In this document: positions 1 to 6,100 of the stretch, in pieces
How the letters are laid out: every line of letters begins with the position of its first letter
Numbering within the stretch: the first letter of the stretch is position 1
From: Moraxellaceae bacterium UBA2477
GTDB lineage: Bacteria; Pseudomonadota; Gammaproteobacteria; Pseudomonadales; Moraxellaceae
Assembly: GCA_002342025.1 (NCBI GenBank)
Contig: DDPD01000093.1
Location: 1-19,462, forward strand
DNA: 19,462 nucleotides
Direction: 5' to 3'
Translations under genes and position numbers: made by a program
The notes under the pieces: generated by a model
Told to the model about the DNA's origin: nothing
The model's input: the letters and a program-made list of their open reading frames with translations, nothing else
Databases searched by the model: none

Positions 1-227
1 GTTTTACCCCGCCCCACCCCACCCCACAGATACAAGCCTTGAGCCGGGATTTTCTGCCGCTTAATTTCTCGCAAGCGCGCCGGGCCACGGACTTTTTTAG
101 CCACATCAAAACGCTGCTGCAGCGCCGCATGAACCTCAGTCAATGCAATCACTGCTTCCGACTGTGCCGGATCAAATTGAAACTGACCACTCGCGATATC
201 GCGCTCGTAACACTGCAATGGCGTCAT
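1..227 (-). CDS. zapE: Cell division protein ZapE (AFG1-like ATPase), N-terminal part
   Basis: The first 75 complete codons of a gene running off the left edge. The product starts MTPLQCYERD, and residues 64-76 read GLYLWGGVGRGKT, the Walker A region (G69-T76) in the setting typical of ZapE/YhcM, a P-loop ATPase that acts at the Z-ring during late constriction in E. coli. Only the N-terminal arm and the P-loop are present; Walker B and the rest lie outside. The start is ATG at 225-227, three bases after the TAA of the upstream hydrolase, so the two are probably co-transcribed and perhaps translationally coupled. ZapG lies divergently one gene away; zapE and yhcB are also divergent neighbours in E. 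coli, which supports the call. The codons for the P-loop form an unusual run of four G4 tracts, listed separately. Confidence 0.9.
   Translation of the reverse strand, partial: MTPLQCYERDIASGQFQFDPAQSEAVIALTEVHAALQQRFDVAKKVRGPARLREIKRQKIPAQGLYLWGGVGRGK
7..25 (-). other. G-quadruplex motif, four G4 tracts with 1-nt loops, in the zapE P-loop codons
   Basis: The plus strand shows four CCCC runs separated by single bases (G, A, A). The minus strand, which is the zapE coding strand and mRNA, therefore carries GGGG-T-GGGG-T-GGGG-C-GGGG. Four tracts of exactly four guanines with 1-nt loops match the strongest class of quadruplex-forming sequence by composition. The run encodes W68-G-G-V-G-R-G74 of the Walker A motif. 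The protein needs several Gly codons here, but the third-position choices (GGG, GTG, CGG) are what complete the tracts. Folding is inferred, not shown. Confidence 0.75.
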
Positions 228-229
228 GC

Positions 230-952
230 TTAACGTTGCTCTTCACTGGCATTCATCAATTTTTCGCAGACTCGTTGAGCCCACCCCTTTAATACCGCCA
301 ACTGACCGTGGAAAAAGTGGCCCGCCCCGGGCACGGTAGTGATTCTGACACCCGCATCCGCTGCAAGCAGCCATTGTGCGATCGCCTGCGGATCGACCAC
401 TTCATCTGCATCACCGTAGATCACCTCCGTACCCTCGACGAGGGACGCTGCCGACAAGTCGAAGCGCGTGACCGGCGGCGCAACCAAACAGAGCCGTGGA
501 AGCGGTGGCGGCTCAACCGTGCTATTCGACGCCAATGCGGTGTGTACACGCAACGCCACAAAAGCACCAAAGGAGAATCCCGCCAAGAGTCGCCAGGGCA
601 ATTGAAATTGCTGCTGTGCCCAGCGCATCACCACCAAGGCATCGTCCTGCTCACCCTGCCCGTGATCAAACTGACCCGTGCTAGCCCCAACGCCGCGAAA
701 GTTAAATCGAATGGCCATTAAACGTTGATCACGGAACGTGCGCGCGAGCGTGGTGACAACCTTATTATCAAACGTTCCGCCCATTAAGGGGTGTGGGTGA
801 CAGACCATGGCCAAACCAACTGCTTGAACACTCGGTACGTGGATCGCTAACTCAATCACAGACGTAGCGGTTGTTAACAGCAGGTGATGCTCACCGGCCG
901 CCAAAGTGGCTGGCAATAACGATTGTGACAAAACAACAATGGCCTCGGCCAT
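230..952 (-). CDS. Alpha/beta hydrolase (COG2945-like serine hydrolase)
   Basis: A 240-residue protein of the small alpha/beta hydrolase group often annotated only as hydrolase. Visible features are CHPHPLMGGTFDNKVV near residues 51-66 (oxyanion and N-terminal strand region), RFNFRGVGAS around 82-91, the nucleophile elbow G-F-S-F-G with Ser127, an acid-loop candidate in YGDADEVVD, and a C-terminal histidine in GAGHFFHG. The substrate is unknown; esterase or thioesterase activity is plausible. The open frame extends nine codons further to a TTG, but ATG at 950-952 has AGGAG (958-962) five bases upstream, so I start there. It precedes zapE by two bases and is divergent from zapG, inserted into what is otherwise a zapE/zapG neighbourhood. 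No signal peptide is seen, so it is probably cytoplasmic. Confidence 0.85.
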   Translation of the reverse strand: MAEAIVVLSQSLLPATLAAGEHHLLLTTATSVIELAIHVPSVQAVGLAMVCHPHPLMGGTFDNKVVTTLARTFRDQRLMAIRFNFRGVGASTGQFDHGQGEQDDALVVMRWAQQQFQLPWRLLAGFSFGAFVALRVHTALASNSTVEPPPLPRLCLVAPPVTRFDLSAASLVEGTEVIYGDADEVVDPQAIAQWLLAADAGVRITTVPGAGHFFHGQLAVLKGWAQRVCEKLMNASEEQR

Positions 953-953
953 G

Positions 954-988
954 AGCACTCCTGTACGCTGCACTTTCAAACGAGTGCT
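954..988 (-). promoter_or_regulatory. Inverted repeat that could mask the hydrolase ribosome site
   Basis: AGCACTC (954-960) and GAGTGCT (982-988) are perfect 7-bp complements separated by 21 bases. On the minus-strand transcript the downstream arm includes GAG of the AGGAG ribosome site (958-962) and ends one base before the start codon, so a folded leader would hide the site. It could also be a repressor site or chance. Confidence 0.35.
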
Positions 989-1003
989 GGCAGATGGTAT
1001 AGA
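975..1003 (+). promoter_or_regulatory. Candidate sigma70 promoter for zapG
   Basis: A -35-like TTCAAA (975-980, four of six consensus) lies 17 bp before TATAGA (998-1003), which is preceded by TGG, an extended -10. Transcription would begin near 1010, giving a leader of about 55 bases to the ATG at 1065. A weaker minus-strand candidate for the hydrolase overlaps it (TTGGCA then TATCTA with 17-bp spacing on the reverse strand), so the divergent promoters may interfere. Confidence 0.45.
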
Positions 1004-1064
1004 TAGTGCCTAGCCGCGCCAATGCCAATTAGGTTTGAGCACGGCTGTTCAGGAGAAGCGTAAG

Positions 1065-1511
1065 ATGGGTGTTTTGGTCTATTTGCTGATTTTTATCTTA
1101 GGTGCAGCGGCGGGCGTCGTATTCACTAAACGCCAAGCGCCTGATCGCCGAGTTCAAGAGCTCGAAATGCTGCTGCAAGACTTGCAAGCGCGCCATGATC
1201 GCTATCAGAGCGATGTAAGTGACCATTTCAGCGAAACCGCCGAGCTCGTTAATGAACTGACGCAGCGCTATCGGGAAGTGCACCAGCACTTAATTCAAGG
1301 GGCACAATTACTGTGCGATGACCCGAAACGAAGCAAAGACTCAAATCCAGCTAACGCATTTACCAGCATCAGTACGCCCGAAGCTCGCGAACCCCACACT
1401 TATGATCAGTATGCGGACAGCGAACTGATCGGCTACGAGCCCCCCCGCGACTACGCAACCAAAAGTCCACAAGATAAGGGCACGCTAGATGAGCGCTTCG
1501 GCTTTAAATAA
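1065..1511 (+). CDS. zapG: ZapG/YhcB family inner-membrane protein (DUF1043)
   Basis: A 148-residue protein with one N-terminal transmembrane helix (about residues 2-21, rich in L, I, A, G and V), followed by a predicted coiled coil (about 28-90; RRVQELEMLLQDL, then SDHFSETAELVNELTQRYREVHQHL). The motif SxHFxxxAELxxxLxxxYRxxxxHL is the signature of YhcB, now called ZapG, which links cell division with envelope synthesis in E. coli. The C-terminal 50 residues are low in complexity and charged, as usual. The frame is open from a TTG at 1035, but ATG at 1065 has AGGAG (1051-1055) nine bases upstream, and starting there puts the membrane helix at the N-terminus as in the family. The nearby zapE supports the call. 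Confidence 0.88.
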   Translation: MGVLVYLLIFILGAAAGVVFTKRQAPDRRVQELEMLLQDLQARHDRYQSDVSDHFSETAELVNELTQRYREVHQHLIQGAQLLCDDPKRSKDSNPANAFTSISTPEAREPHTYDQYADSELIGYEPPRDYATKSPQDKGTLDERFGFK

Positions 1512-1526
1512 GCCGATTTACTGGTC

Positions 1527-1582
1527 GCTGTTCATTTGAGACTAACGGATGCTGTTGCAAAGGATGAACAGCCTTACTTTTA
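1527..1582 (+). terminator. Candidate terminator after zapG
   Basis: GCTGTTCAT (1527-1535) and ATGAACAGC (1564-1572) form a perfect 9-bp stem with a 28-base loop, followed by CTTACTTTTAG, a moderately T-rich tail. A second copy of GCTGTT (1551-1556) can pair with AACAGC (1567-1572) instead, giving a shorter hairpin. The long loop and broken T-tract make this a weak terminator, and it may allow read-through into acnB. Confidence 0.4.
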
Positions 1583-1602
1583 GCAGGTCTTTCCGCTACA
1601 CT
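1574..1602 (+). promoter_or_regulatory. Possible acnB promoter
   Basis: TACACT (1597-1602), preceded by GC, resembles a common gammaproteobacterial -10 element. The only candidate -35 at 17-bp spacing is TTACTT (1574-1579), which is poor. A start near 1609 would place the hairpin at 1625-1670 inside a leader of about 95 bases. This is a guess from consensus matching. Confidence 0.28.
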
Positions 1603-1624
1603 TTTCAACCGAATTTCGTGCTTT

Positions 1625-1670
1625 CCCCAATTGGCATGCCGTGTGCTTCGGTGACGGCAGCCCATTGGGG
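1625..1670 (+). promoter_or_regulatory. Long structured hairpin in the acnB leader
   Basis: The segment folds as CCCCAAT (1625-1631) with ATTGGGG (1664-1670); a T/C mismatch (1632/1663); GGC (1633-1635) with GCC (1660-1662); an unpaired A (1636); TGCCGT (1637-1642) with ACGGCA (1654-1659); an unpaired G (1643); then TGC (1644-1646) with GTG (1651-1653, two G-U pairs) closed by a TTCG tetraloop (1647-1650). That is 19 pairs in 46 bases. No T-tract follows, so it is not an ordinary terminator. It ends 20 bases before the acnB ribosome site AGAGGA (1691-1696). GGGGC (1667-1671) can also pair with GCCCC (1683-1687), which would open the base of the hairpin. A role in acnB expression or mRNA stability is inferred from position. 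Confidence 0.6.
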
Positions 1671-1704
1671 CAGCATTCCGCCGCCCCCGTAGAGGACACA
1701 CCCC

Positions 1705-4320
1705 GTGCTCGAAGCCTACCGTCAACATGTTGCCGAACGCGCCGCTCTCGGCGTTCCCCCGAAGCCCCTGGATGAAGCTCAGGTTGCCTCGCTGGTTGAA
1801 TTACTGAAAAACCCACCTAAGGGCGAAGAAGCTTTCCTCGTTGATTTGCTCGAAAATCGCATTCCGCCAGGCGTGGACCAAGCCGCTTATGTAAAAGCTG
1901 CATTCTTGGCTGCCGTCACGAAAGGCGAAGCCAGTTCCCCGCTAGTGACCAAAGAGCGCGCGATCTACCTGCTCGGCACCATGCTCGGCGGCTACAACGT
2001 AGAGCCGCTGGTTGCAGCCTTAGATGATGCAGCCCTAGCCGCTACCGCCGCTGAAGCCCTAAAGAAAACACTGCTCGTGTTCGATGCTTTCCACGACGTA
2101 GAAGAAAAAGCCAAGGCCGGTAATGCTTTTGCCAAAGCAGTCCTGCAGTCCTGGGCCGATGCAGAGTGGTTCACCAGCCGTCCGGAAGTCGCTCGCGAAA
2201 TCAAGGTCACGGTGTTCAAAGTCACCGGCGAAACCAACACAGACGATTTGTCGCCAGCCCAAGATGCGTGGAGCCGTCCAGACATTCCATTGCACGCTAA
2301 CGCCATGCTGAAAAACGTGCGCGATGGCATCAACCCTGACAAACCAGGCGAAATCGGTCCAATCAAGCAGCTCGAAGCTCTTAAGGCTAAGGGCAACATC
2401 GTGGCTTACGTTGGCGACGTAGTGGGTACGGGCTCCAGCCGTAAGTCCGCCACCAACTCGGTGCTGTGGTTCACTGGCGACGACCTACCGCACATCCCGA
2501 ACAAGCGTGACGGTGGTGTTTGCATCGGCTCCAAAATCGCCCCTATCTTCTTCAACACCATGGAAGATGCTGGAGCACTGCCGATTGAGCTCGATGTTGG
2601 CCAGATGAACATGGGCGATGAAATCGTCCTGCACATCAACCACGAATCCGCCGAAGTTACCGCCACCAAGAACGGAGCCGAAATTGCCAAGGCTCCGCTG
2701 AAGACACCCGTACTGCTCGACGAAGTACGTGCCGGTGGCCGTATCAACTTGATCATTGGCCGTGGCCTGACTAAGAAAGCTCGTGAAGCACTGGGTCTGG
2801 CACCATCCACTCTGTTCCGTACACCGGTTCAACCTGCAGACACAGGCAAAGGTTTCACCCAGGCTCAGAAAATGGTCGGCCGCGCCTGCGGTCTGCCTGA
2901 AGGCCAAGGTGTGCGTCCCGGCACCTACTGCGAACCGCACATGACCACCGTCGGCTCCCAGGACACCACCGGCCCGATGACCCGCGACGAGCTGAAAGAC
3001 TTGGCTTGCTTGGGCTTCTCTGCCGACCTCGTCATGCAGTCGTTCTGCCACACTGCCGCTTATCCAAAGCCCGTCGACGTGAAGACTCACCACACGCTGC
3101 CGGACTTCATCATGAACCGTGGCGGCGTTTCGCTGCGTCCCGGTGACGGCATCATCCACTCCTGGCTGAACCGCATGCTGCTGCCCGACACCGTCGGCAC
3201 CGGCGGCGATTCGCACACCCGTTTCCCTATCGGCATTTCCTTCCCAGCCGGTTCCGGCCTGGTCGCCTTTGCCGCTGCCACTGGCGTCATGCCGCTGGAC
3301 ATGCCGGAATCGGTGCTGGTCCGCTTTAAGGGCAAGATGCAGCCTGGCATCACCCTGCGTGACCTCGTGCATGCCATTCCTTACGCTGCCATCCAACGTG
3401 GTGAACTGACCATCGAAAAGAAGGGCAAGAAGAACGTCTTCAACGGCCGCATCCTGGAAATTGAAGGCCTCGAAGATCTGACGGTTGAGCAGGCATTCGA
3501 ATTGTCCGACGCGTCGGCTGAACGTTCTGCTGCCGGTTGCTCGATCACCCTCAGCGAGAAGTCGGTTGCCGAGTACCTGACCTCAAACATCACCATGTTG
3601 AAGTGGATGATCTCGAACGGCTACGGCGATGCCCGCACCATGGCTCGTCGTATTGTTGCCATGGAGAAGTGGCTGGCTAACCCATCGTTGTTGCGCGCCG
3701 ACAAAGATGCCGAATACGCCACCATCTATGAGATCGACCTGAACGAGATCAAAGAACCGATCCTGTGCTGCCCGAACGATCCAGACGATGCCAAGCCACT
3801 GTCGCAAGTGGCTGGCGCCAAGATCGATGAAGTGTTTATCGGTTCGTGCATGACCAACATTGGTCACTTCCGTGCTGCCGGCAAGCTGCTCGACAAGGTA
3901 GAGGGCGGCTCGCTCGCTACTCGCCTGTGGCTGGCTCCGCCGACCCGTATGGATGAGCATCAGCTCATGGAAGAAGGCTATTACAACATCTATGGCCGCG
4001 CCGGTGCCCGCACCGAAATGCCAGGCTGCTCGCTGTGCATGGGTAACCAAGCTCGCGTCGCGCCGAACACCACCTGCGTTTCCACGTCGACACGTAACTT
4101 CCCGAACCGTCTCGGTCAGGGCGCTGATGTTTATCTGGCCTCGGCTGAGCTCGCCTCGGTTGCCGCGGTGATGGGCAAGCTGCCAACCGTAGCCGAGTAC
4201 ATGGAGTACGCGGGCAAGCTCGATGCCATGTCTGCCGACATCTACCGTTACTTGAACTTCGATAAGATGAGCGAGTACACGGATCAGGCCGACAAGATCA
4301 ACATGGCTCAGCTGACCTGA
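1705..4320 (+). CDS. acnB: Aconitate hydratase B (bifunctional with 2-methylisocitrate dehydratase)
   Basis: An 871-residue protein close to E. coli AcnB along its whole length. AcnB interconverts citrate and isocitrate in the TCA cycle and also hydrates 2-methyl-cis-aconitate in the methylcitrate cycle. Seen in order: an N-terminal HEAT-like domain (MLEAYRQHVAERAALG, about 1-160), the swivel domain with VTGETNTDDLSPA and GDVVGTGSSRKSATNS, and the catalytic core with QDTTGPMTRDELKDL and GGDSHTRFPIGIS. The 4Fe-4S ligands are Cys715 (GSCMTN), Cys775 and Cys778 (PGCSLCMGNQ). The start is GTG at 1705, with AGAGGA eight bases upstream and the family N-terminus immediately after it. E. coli apo-AcnB binds RNA and responds to iron, which makes the structured leader just upstream notable. 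The gene stands alone and ends in a terminator. No defect is seen. Confidence 0.98.
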   Translation: MLEAYRQHVAERAALGVPPKPLDEAQVASLVELLKNPPKGEEAFLVDLLENRIPPGVDQAAYVKAAFLAAVTKGEASSPLVTKERAIYLLGTMLGGYNVEPLVAALDDAALAATAAEALKKTLLVFDAFHDVEEKAKAGNAFAKAVLQSWADAEWFTSRPEVAREIKVTVFKVTGETNTDDLSPAQDAWSRPDIPLHANAMLKNVRDGINPDKPGEIGPIKQLEALKAKGNIVAYVGDVVGTGSSRKSATNSVLWFTGDDLPHIPNKRDGGVCIGSKIAPIFFNTMEDAGALPIELDVGQMNMGDEIVLHINHESAEVTATKNGAEIAKAPLKTPVLLDEVRAGGRINLIIGRGLTKKAREALGLAPSTLFRTPVQPADTGKGFTQAQKMVGRACGLPEGQGVRPGTYCEPHMTTVGSQDTTGPMTRDELKDLACLGFSADLVMQSFCHTAAYPKPVDVKTHHTLPDFIMNRGGVSLRPGDGIIHSWLNRMLLPDTVGTGGDSHTRFPIGISFPAGSGLVAFAAATGVMPLDMPESVLVRFKGKMQPGITLRDLVHAIPYAAIQRGELTIEKKGKKNVFNGRILEIEGLEDLTVEQAFELSDASAERSAAGCSITLSEKSVAEYLTSNITMLKWMISNGYGDARTMARRIVAMEKWLANPSLLRADKDAEYATIYEIDLNEIKEPILCCPNDPDDAKPLSQVAGAKIDEVFIGSCMTNIGHFRAAGKLLDKVEGGSLATRLWLAPPTRMDEHQLMEEGYYNIYGRAGARTEMPGCSLCMGNQARVAPNTTCVSTSTRNFPNRLGQGADVYLASAELASVAAVMGKLPTVAEYMEYAGKLDAMSADIYRYLNFDKMSEYTDQADKINMAQLT

Positions 4321-4340
4321 TCTCGTTGAACTGATGTGCG

Positions 4341-4369
4341 AAAAGCCCGGACTTGCTCCGGGCTTTTTT
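4341..4369 (+). terminator. Intrinsic terminator of acnB, probably bidirectional
   Basis: AAAAGCCCGGA (4341-4351) pairs with TCCGGGCTTTT (4357-4367) around the loop CTTGC, giving 11 bp and then further T. In the minus direction the stem is followed by TTTTCGC counting the A/T part of the stem, so it can also serve the convergent exonuclease gene. It starts 20 bases after the acnB stop. Confidence 0.9.
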
Positions 4370-4477
4370 ATGCGCTTTAACGACGGTCTGGCGCTGAGGG
4401 TGAAGGGTGCTGGAAAACGCTGTGAGCCCATCCCTGGGCGCTCTTCTCGGCTTAGCCAGCCGCTACCAAACATGCGT

Positions 4478-5080
4478 TCAAGCTGGCTCAGGGACAGACT
4501 TGAGCTGTGCTTTGATGTTTTTCTGGTATTGGCTCAGGAAGCTGGGATTGCTTTCGGCACCTTGATATAGCGCGGCCAAGTCGGTTTGCATGCGCAGGAA
4601 AAGGTGGGCAGTCATGCTGGCATCGGCAAGGGCTCGGTGGTGACGACCATCGACGGGGATGTTGTGCAGATCTACAAGGGTGACAAGTTTGTGGTTAATG
4701 GACCACGGGTAAAGACGGCGGGCAATGAGGACCGTGCAGAGGAAATCGTGCTGATGAGGTCGATCAATTCGCGATAGTTCGTGCTGCCAGAATTTACGGT
4801 CGAAGCTGGCGTTGTGGGCAACCAAGGTGGCATCACCGACAAACTCAGCAACTTCAGCCATCACCCGCTCAGGCGCGGGGGCTCCGCGAATCATCATGGG
4901 CGTAATGCCGGTGAGCGAGGTAATGAATCCTGGCACGCGTACGCCGGGATTCATCAAGCTCTGCCACGTATCAACAATCTGATGATCTTGCACCAGCACC
5001 GCCGCCACCTCTAACGCCCGTCCACCTTGGTCGGGCATAAGGCCGTTGGTTTCAAAATCAATGACAGCGTAGCGCGTCAT
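4478..5080 (-). CDS. 3'-5' exonuclease, DnaQ/DEDDh family
   Basis: A 200-residue single-domain exonuclease of the epsilon (DnaQ-like) family, expected to remove nucleotides from DNA or RNA 3' ends with two metal ions. The DEDDh residues are all visible: Asp8 and Glu10 in AVIDFETNG, Asp94 in NASFDRKF, and His148 with Asp153 in HHRALADA. Its length and lack of clamp or polymerase-binding extensions separate it from replicative DnaQ; it resembles standalone PolC-type or exonuclease-X-like proteins, and the substrate cannot be told. The frame is open upstream to 5122, but that would overlap the preceding gene; ATG at 5078-5080 starts directly before the first motif. It lies 11 bases after the Tim44-like gene and is probably co-transcribed with it. 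No strong ribosome site is seen. Confidence 0.88.
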   Translation of the reverse strand: MTRYAVIDFETNGLMPDQGGRALEVAAVLVQDHQIVDTWQSLMNPGVRVPGFITSLTGITPMMIRGAPAPERVMAEVAEFVGDATLVAHNASFDRKFWQHELSRIDRPHQHDFLCTVLIARRLYPWSINHKLVTLVDLHNIPVDGRHHRALADASMTAHLFLRMQTDLAALYQGAESNPSFLSQYQKNIKAQLKSVPEPA

Positions 5081-5091
5081 GCGATTACAGC

Positions 5092-5982
5092 TTAGGTCGA
5101 TTCGATACCCGTAATCAGCCACGGATTTTCGGCCTTGGAGCCATCACGTTCGAGGTGCCACACATCGGTGAAGTCTTCTTCCACACCTTCCACGACATCA
5201 CGATAGCGGCCGCTGAATCGAATACTGACTTCGGCGAGACCAAATTTTTCATCGGCACGAACCAGCTCAGAATCCACACGAATGACTTCGGTGTGTTGAG
5301 CACCGGACAAGCTGGCGCGCTCGGCGACCAACTCGGCGTACAACGCAGGCGTCGCATACTCTTCGATTTTGGCTAGATCATTCTGGTTCCAGGCGTCTTG
5401 CAACGTACGGAAATGCTCTTTTGCACCATCCAGAAAAGCGGGTGTATCGAAGCCCAAGGGCAGCGTCATAGGCACAGCATCGCTGCCTGCACTCACCGGG
5501 CTGCTGCTCACAAAATTATCGCGACGATTGCCAAAGACGGGAGGCGTCGTGTTCGGCGCGCCCGCGTAGGCAGGCTGTGGCGCACGCGTAGCGGCTCCAG
5601 CAGGCGCACTGCCTTGCCGCAGCAAACGGAAAATTTTGAAGGCAACAAAGGCCAGCGCCGCCGCAATCAGGATGTCCATAAACTGCAGGCCTTCGAACGC
5701 ACCGCCTGCGAAGAGAGCTGCAAACAGGCCACCGACCAGTAAGCCACCTAACAGGCCGCCCATCATACCTTTGCCTGCGGCCTTAGCCGGCTGCGCGGCT
5801 GACTGTGCGGCTGCCTGCTGTCGCTGGGCTGGGGCGTCAGCACTGGACTTGCTTGGCTGAGAAGGCGTGGTTTGATACGTACGGCCAAATGACTTGCCGC
5901 CACCAAAACGCTTGGCATGCGCCACTTCCGTGGTCAGCGTAAACGCCAACATAATCGCAAAAACTGCCCACAAATTTTTCAT
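5092..5982 (-). CDS. Tim44-like domain membrane protein
   Basis: A 296-residue protein. Residues 1-23 look like a signal peptide (MKNLWAVFAIMLAFTLTTEV then AHA) followed by KRFGGGKSFGRT, the hallmark start of bacterial Tim44-like proteins. Residues 45-70 are an Ala/Gln-rich linker, 73-95 a glycine-rich hydrophobic segment (MMGGLLGGLLVGGLFAAL) and 101-121 a second membrane segment. The C-terminal 120 residues (LDGAKEHFRTLQDAWNQNDLAKIEEYATPALYAEL onward in pieces) match the Tim44/MBA1-like fold, which has a cone-shaped hydrophobic pocket. The function in bacteria is poorly defined; mitochondrial Tim44 tethers Hsp70 to the import channel. ATG at 5980-5982 has AGAGAG nine bases upstream. The exonuclease follows. 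Confidence 0.85.
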   Translation of the reverse strand: MKNLWAVFAIMLAFTLTTEVAHAKRFGGGKSFGRTYQTTPSQPSKSSADAPAQRQQAAAQSAAQPAKAAGKGMMGGLLGGLLVGGLFAALFAGGAFEGLQFMDILIAAALAFVAFKIFRLLRQGSAPAGAATRAPQPAYAGAPNTTPPVFGNRRDNFVSSSPVSAGSDAVPMTLPLGFDTPAFLDGAKEHFRTLQDAWNQNDLAKIEEYATPALYAELVAERASLSGAQHTEVIRVDSELVRADEKFGLAEVSIRFSGRYRDVVEGVEEDFTDVWHLERDGSKAENPWLITGIEST

Positions 5983-6048
5983 GATTTATCTCTCTGGAAA
6001 AGTCAGACGCGTAACGCGATAGCAAGCTTACCCTAGTGGCGAATGAAC

Positions 6049-6090
6049 GCGATGCTTCAGCCGGCGATATTTCGCAGGCTGAAGCATCGC
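6049..6090. repeat. Perfect 14-bp inverted repeat forming a long hairpin
   Basis: GCGATGCTTCAGCC (6049-6062) and GGCTGAAGCATCGC (6077-6090) are exact reverse complements. The 14 bases between add a G/A mismatch and a further GCGA/TCGC stem (6064-6067 with 6072-6075) around a TATT loop, so 18 pairs form in 42 bases. It lies 10 bases past the stop of the saccharopine-dehydrogenase-like gene and before the Tim44-like gene on the same strand. Neither side has a T-tract, so it may be a rho-type or RNA-stabilising hairpin, a REP-like element, or a protein-binding palindrome. Confidence 0.8.
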
Positions 6091-6100
6091 CAATCCAGCC

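Noticed and set aside
308..721. 137-codon plus-strand frame opposite the hydrolase
   Set aside because: Antisense shadow; Arg/His-rich with no motif, whereas the minus-strand product has a full catalytic triad.
1644..1653. Iron-responsive-element-like reading of the acnB leader hairpin
   Set aside because: Eukaryotic IREs need a CAGUGN loop and a bulged C five pairs below; this loop is UUCG with bulged G and A, so it is not an IRE.
2485..3396. Long open frame of 303 codons on the minus strand
   Set aside because: It lies wholly inside acnB, whose product matches its family end to end; the antisense product is His/Gly/Val-rich without recognisable motifs. A codon-bias shadow.
3583..4473. 296-codon minus-strand open frame over the acnB 3' end and terminator
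   Set aside because: It overlaps acnB and runs through the acnB terminator region; no domain is seen, and the start has no ribosome site.
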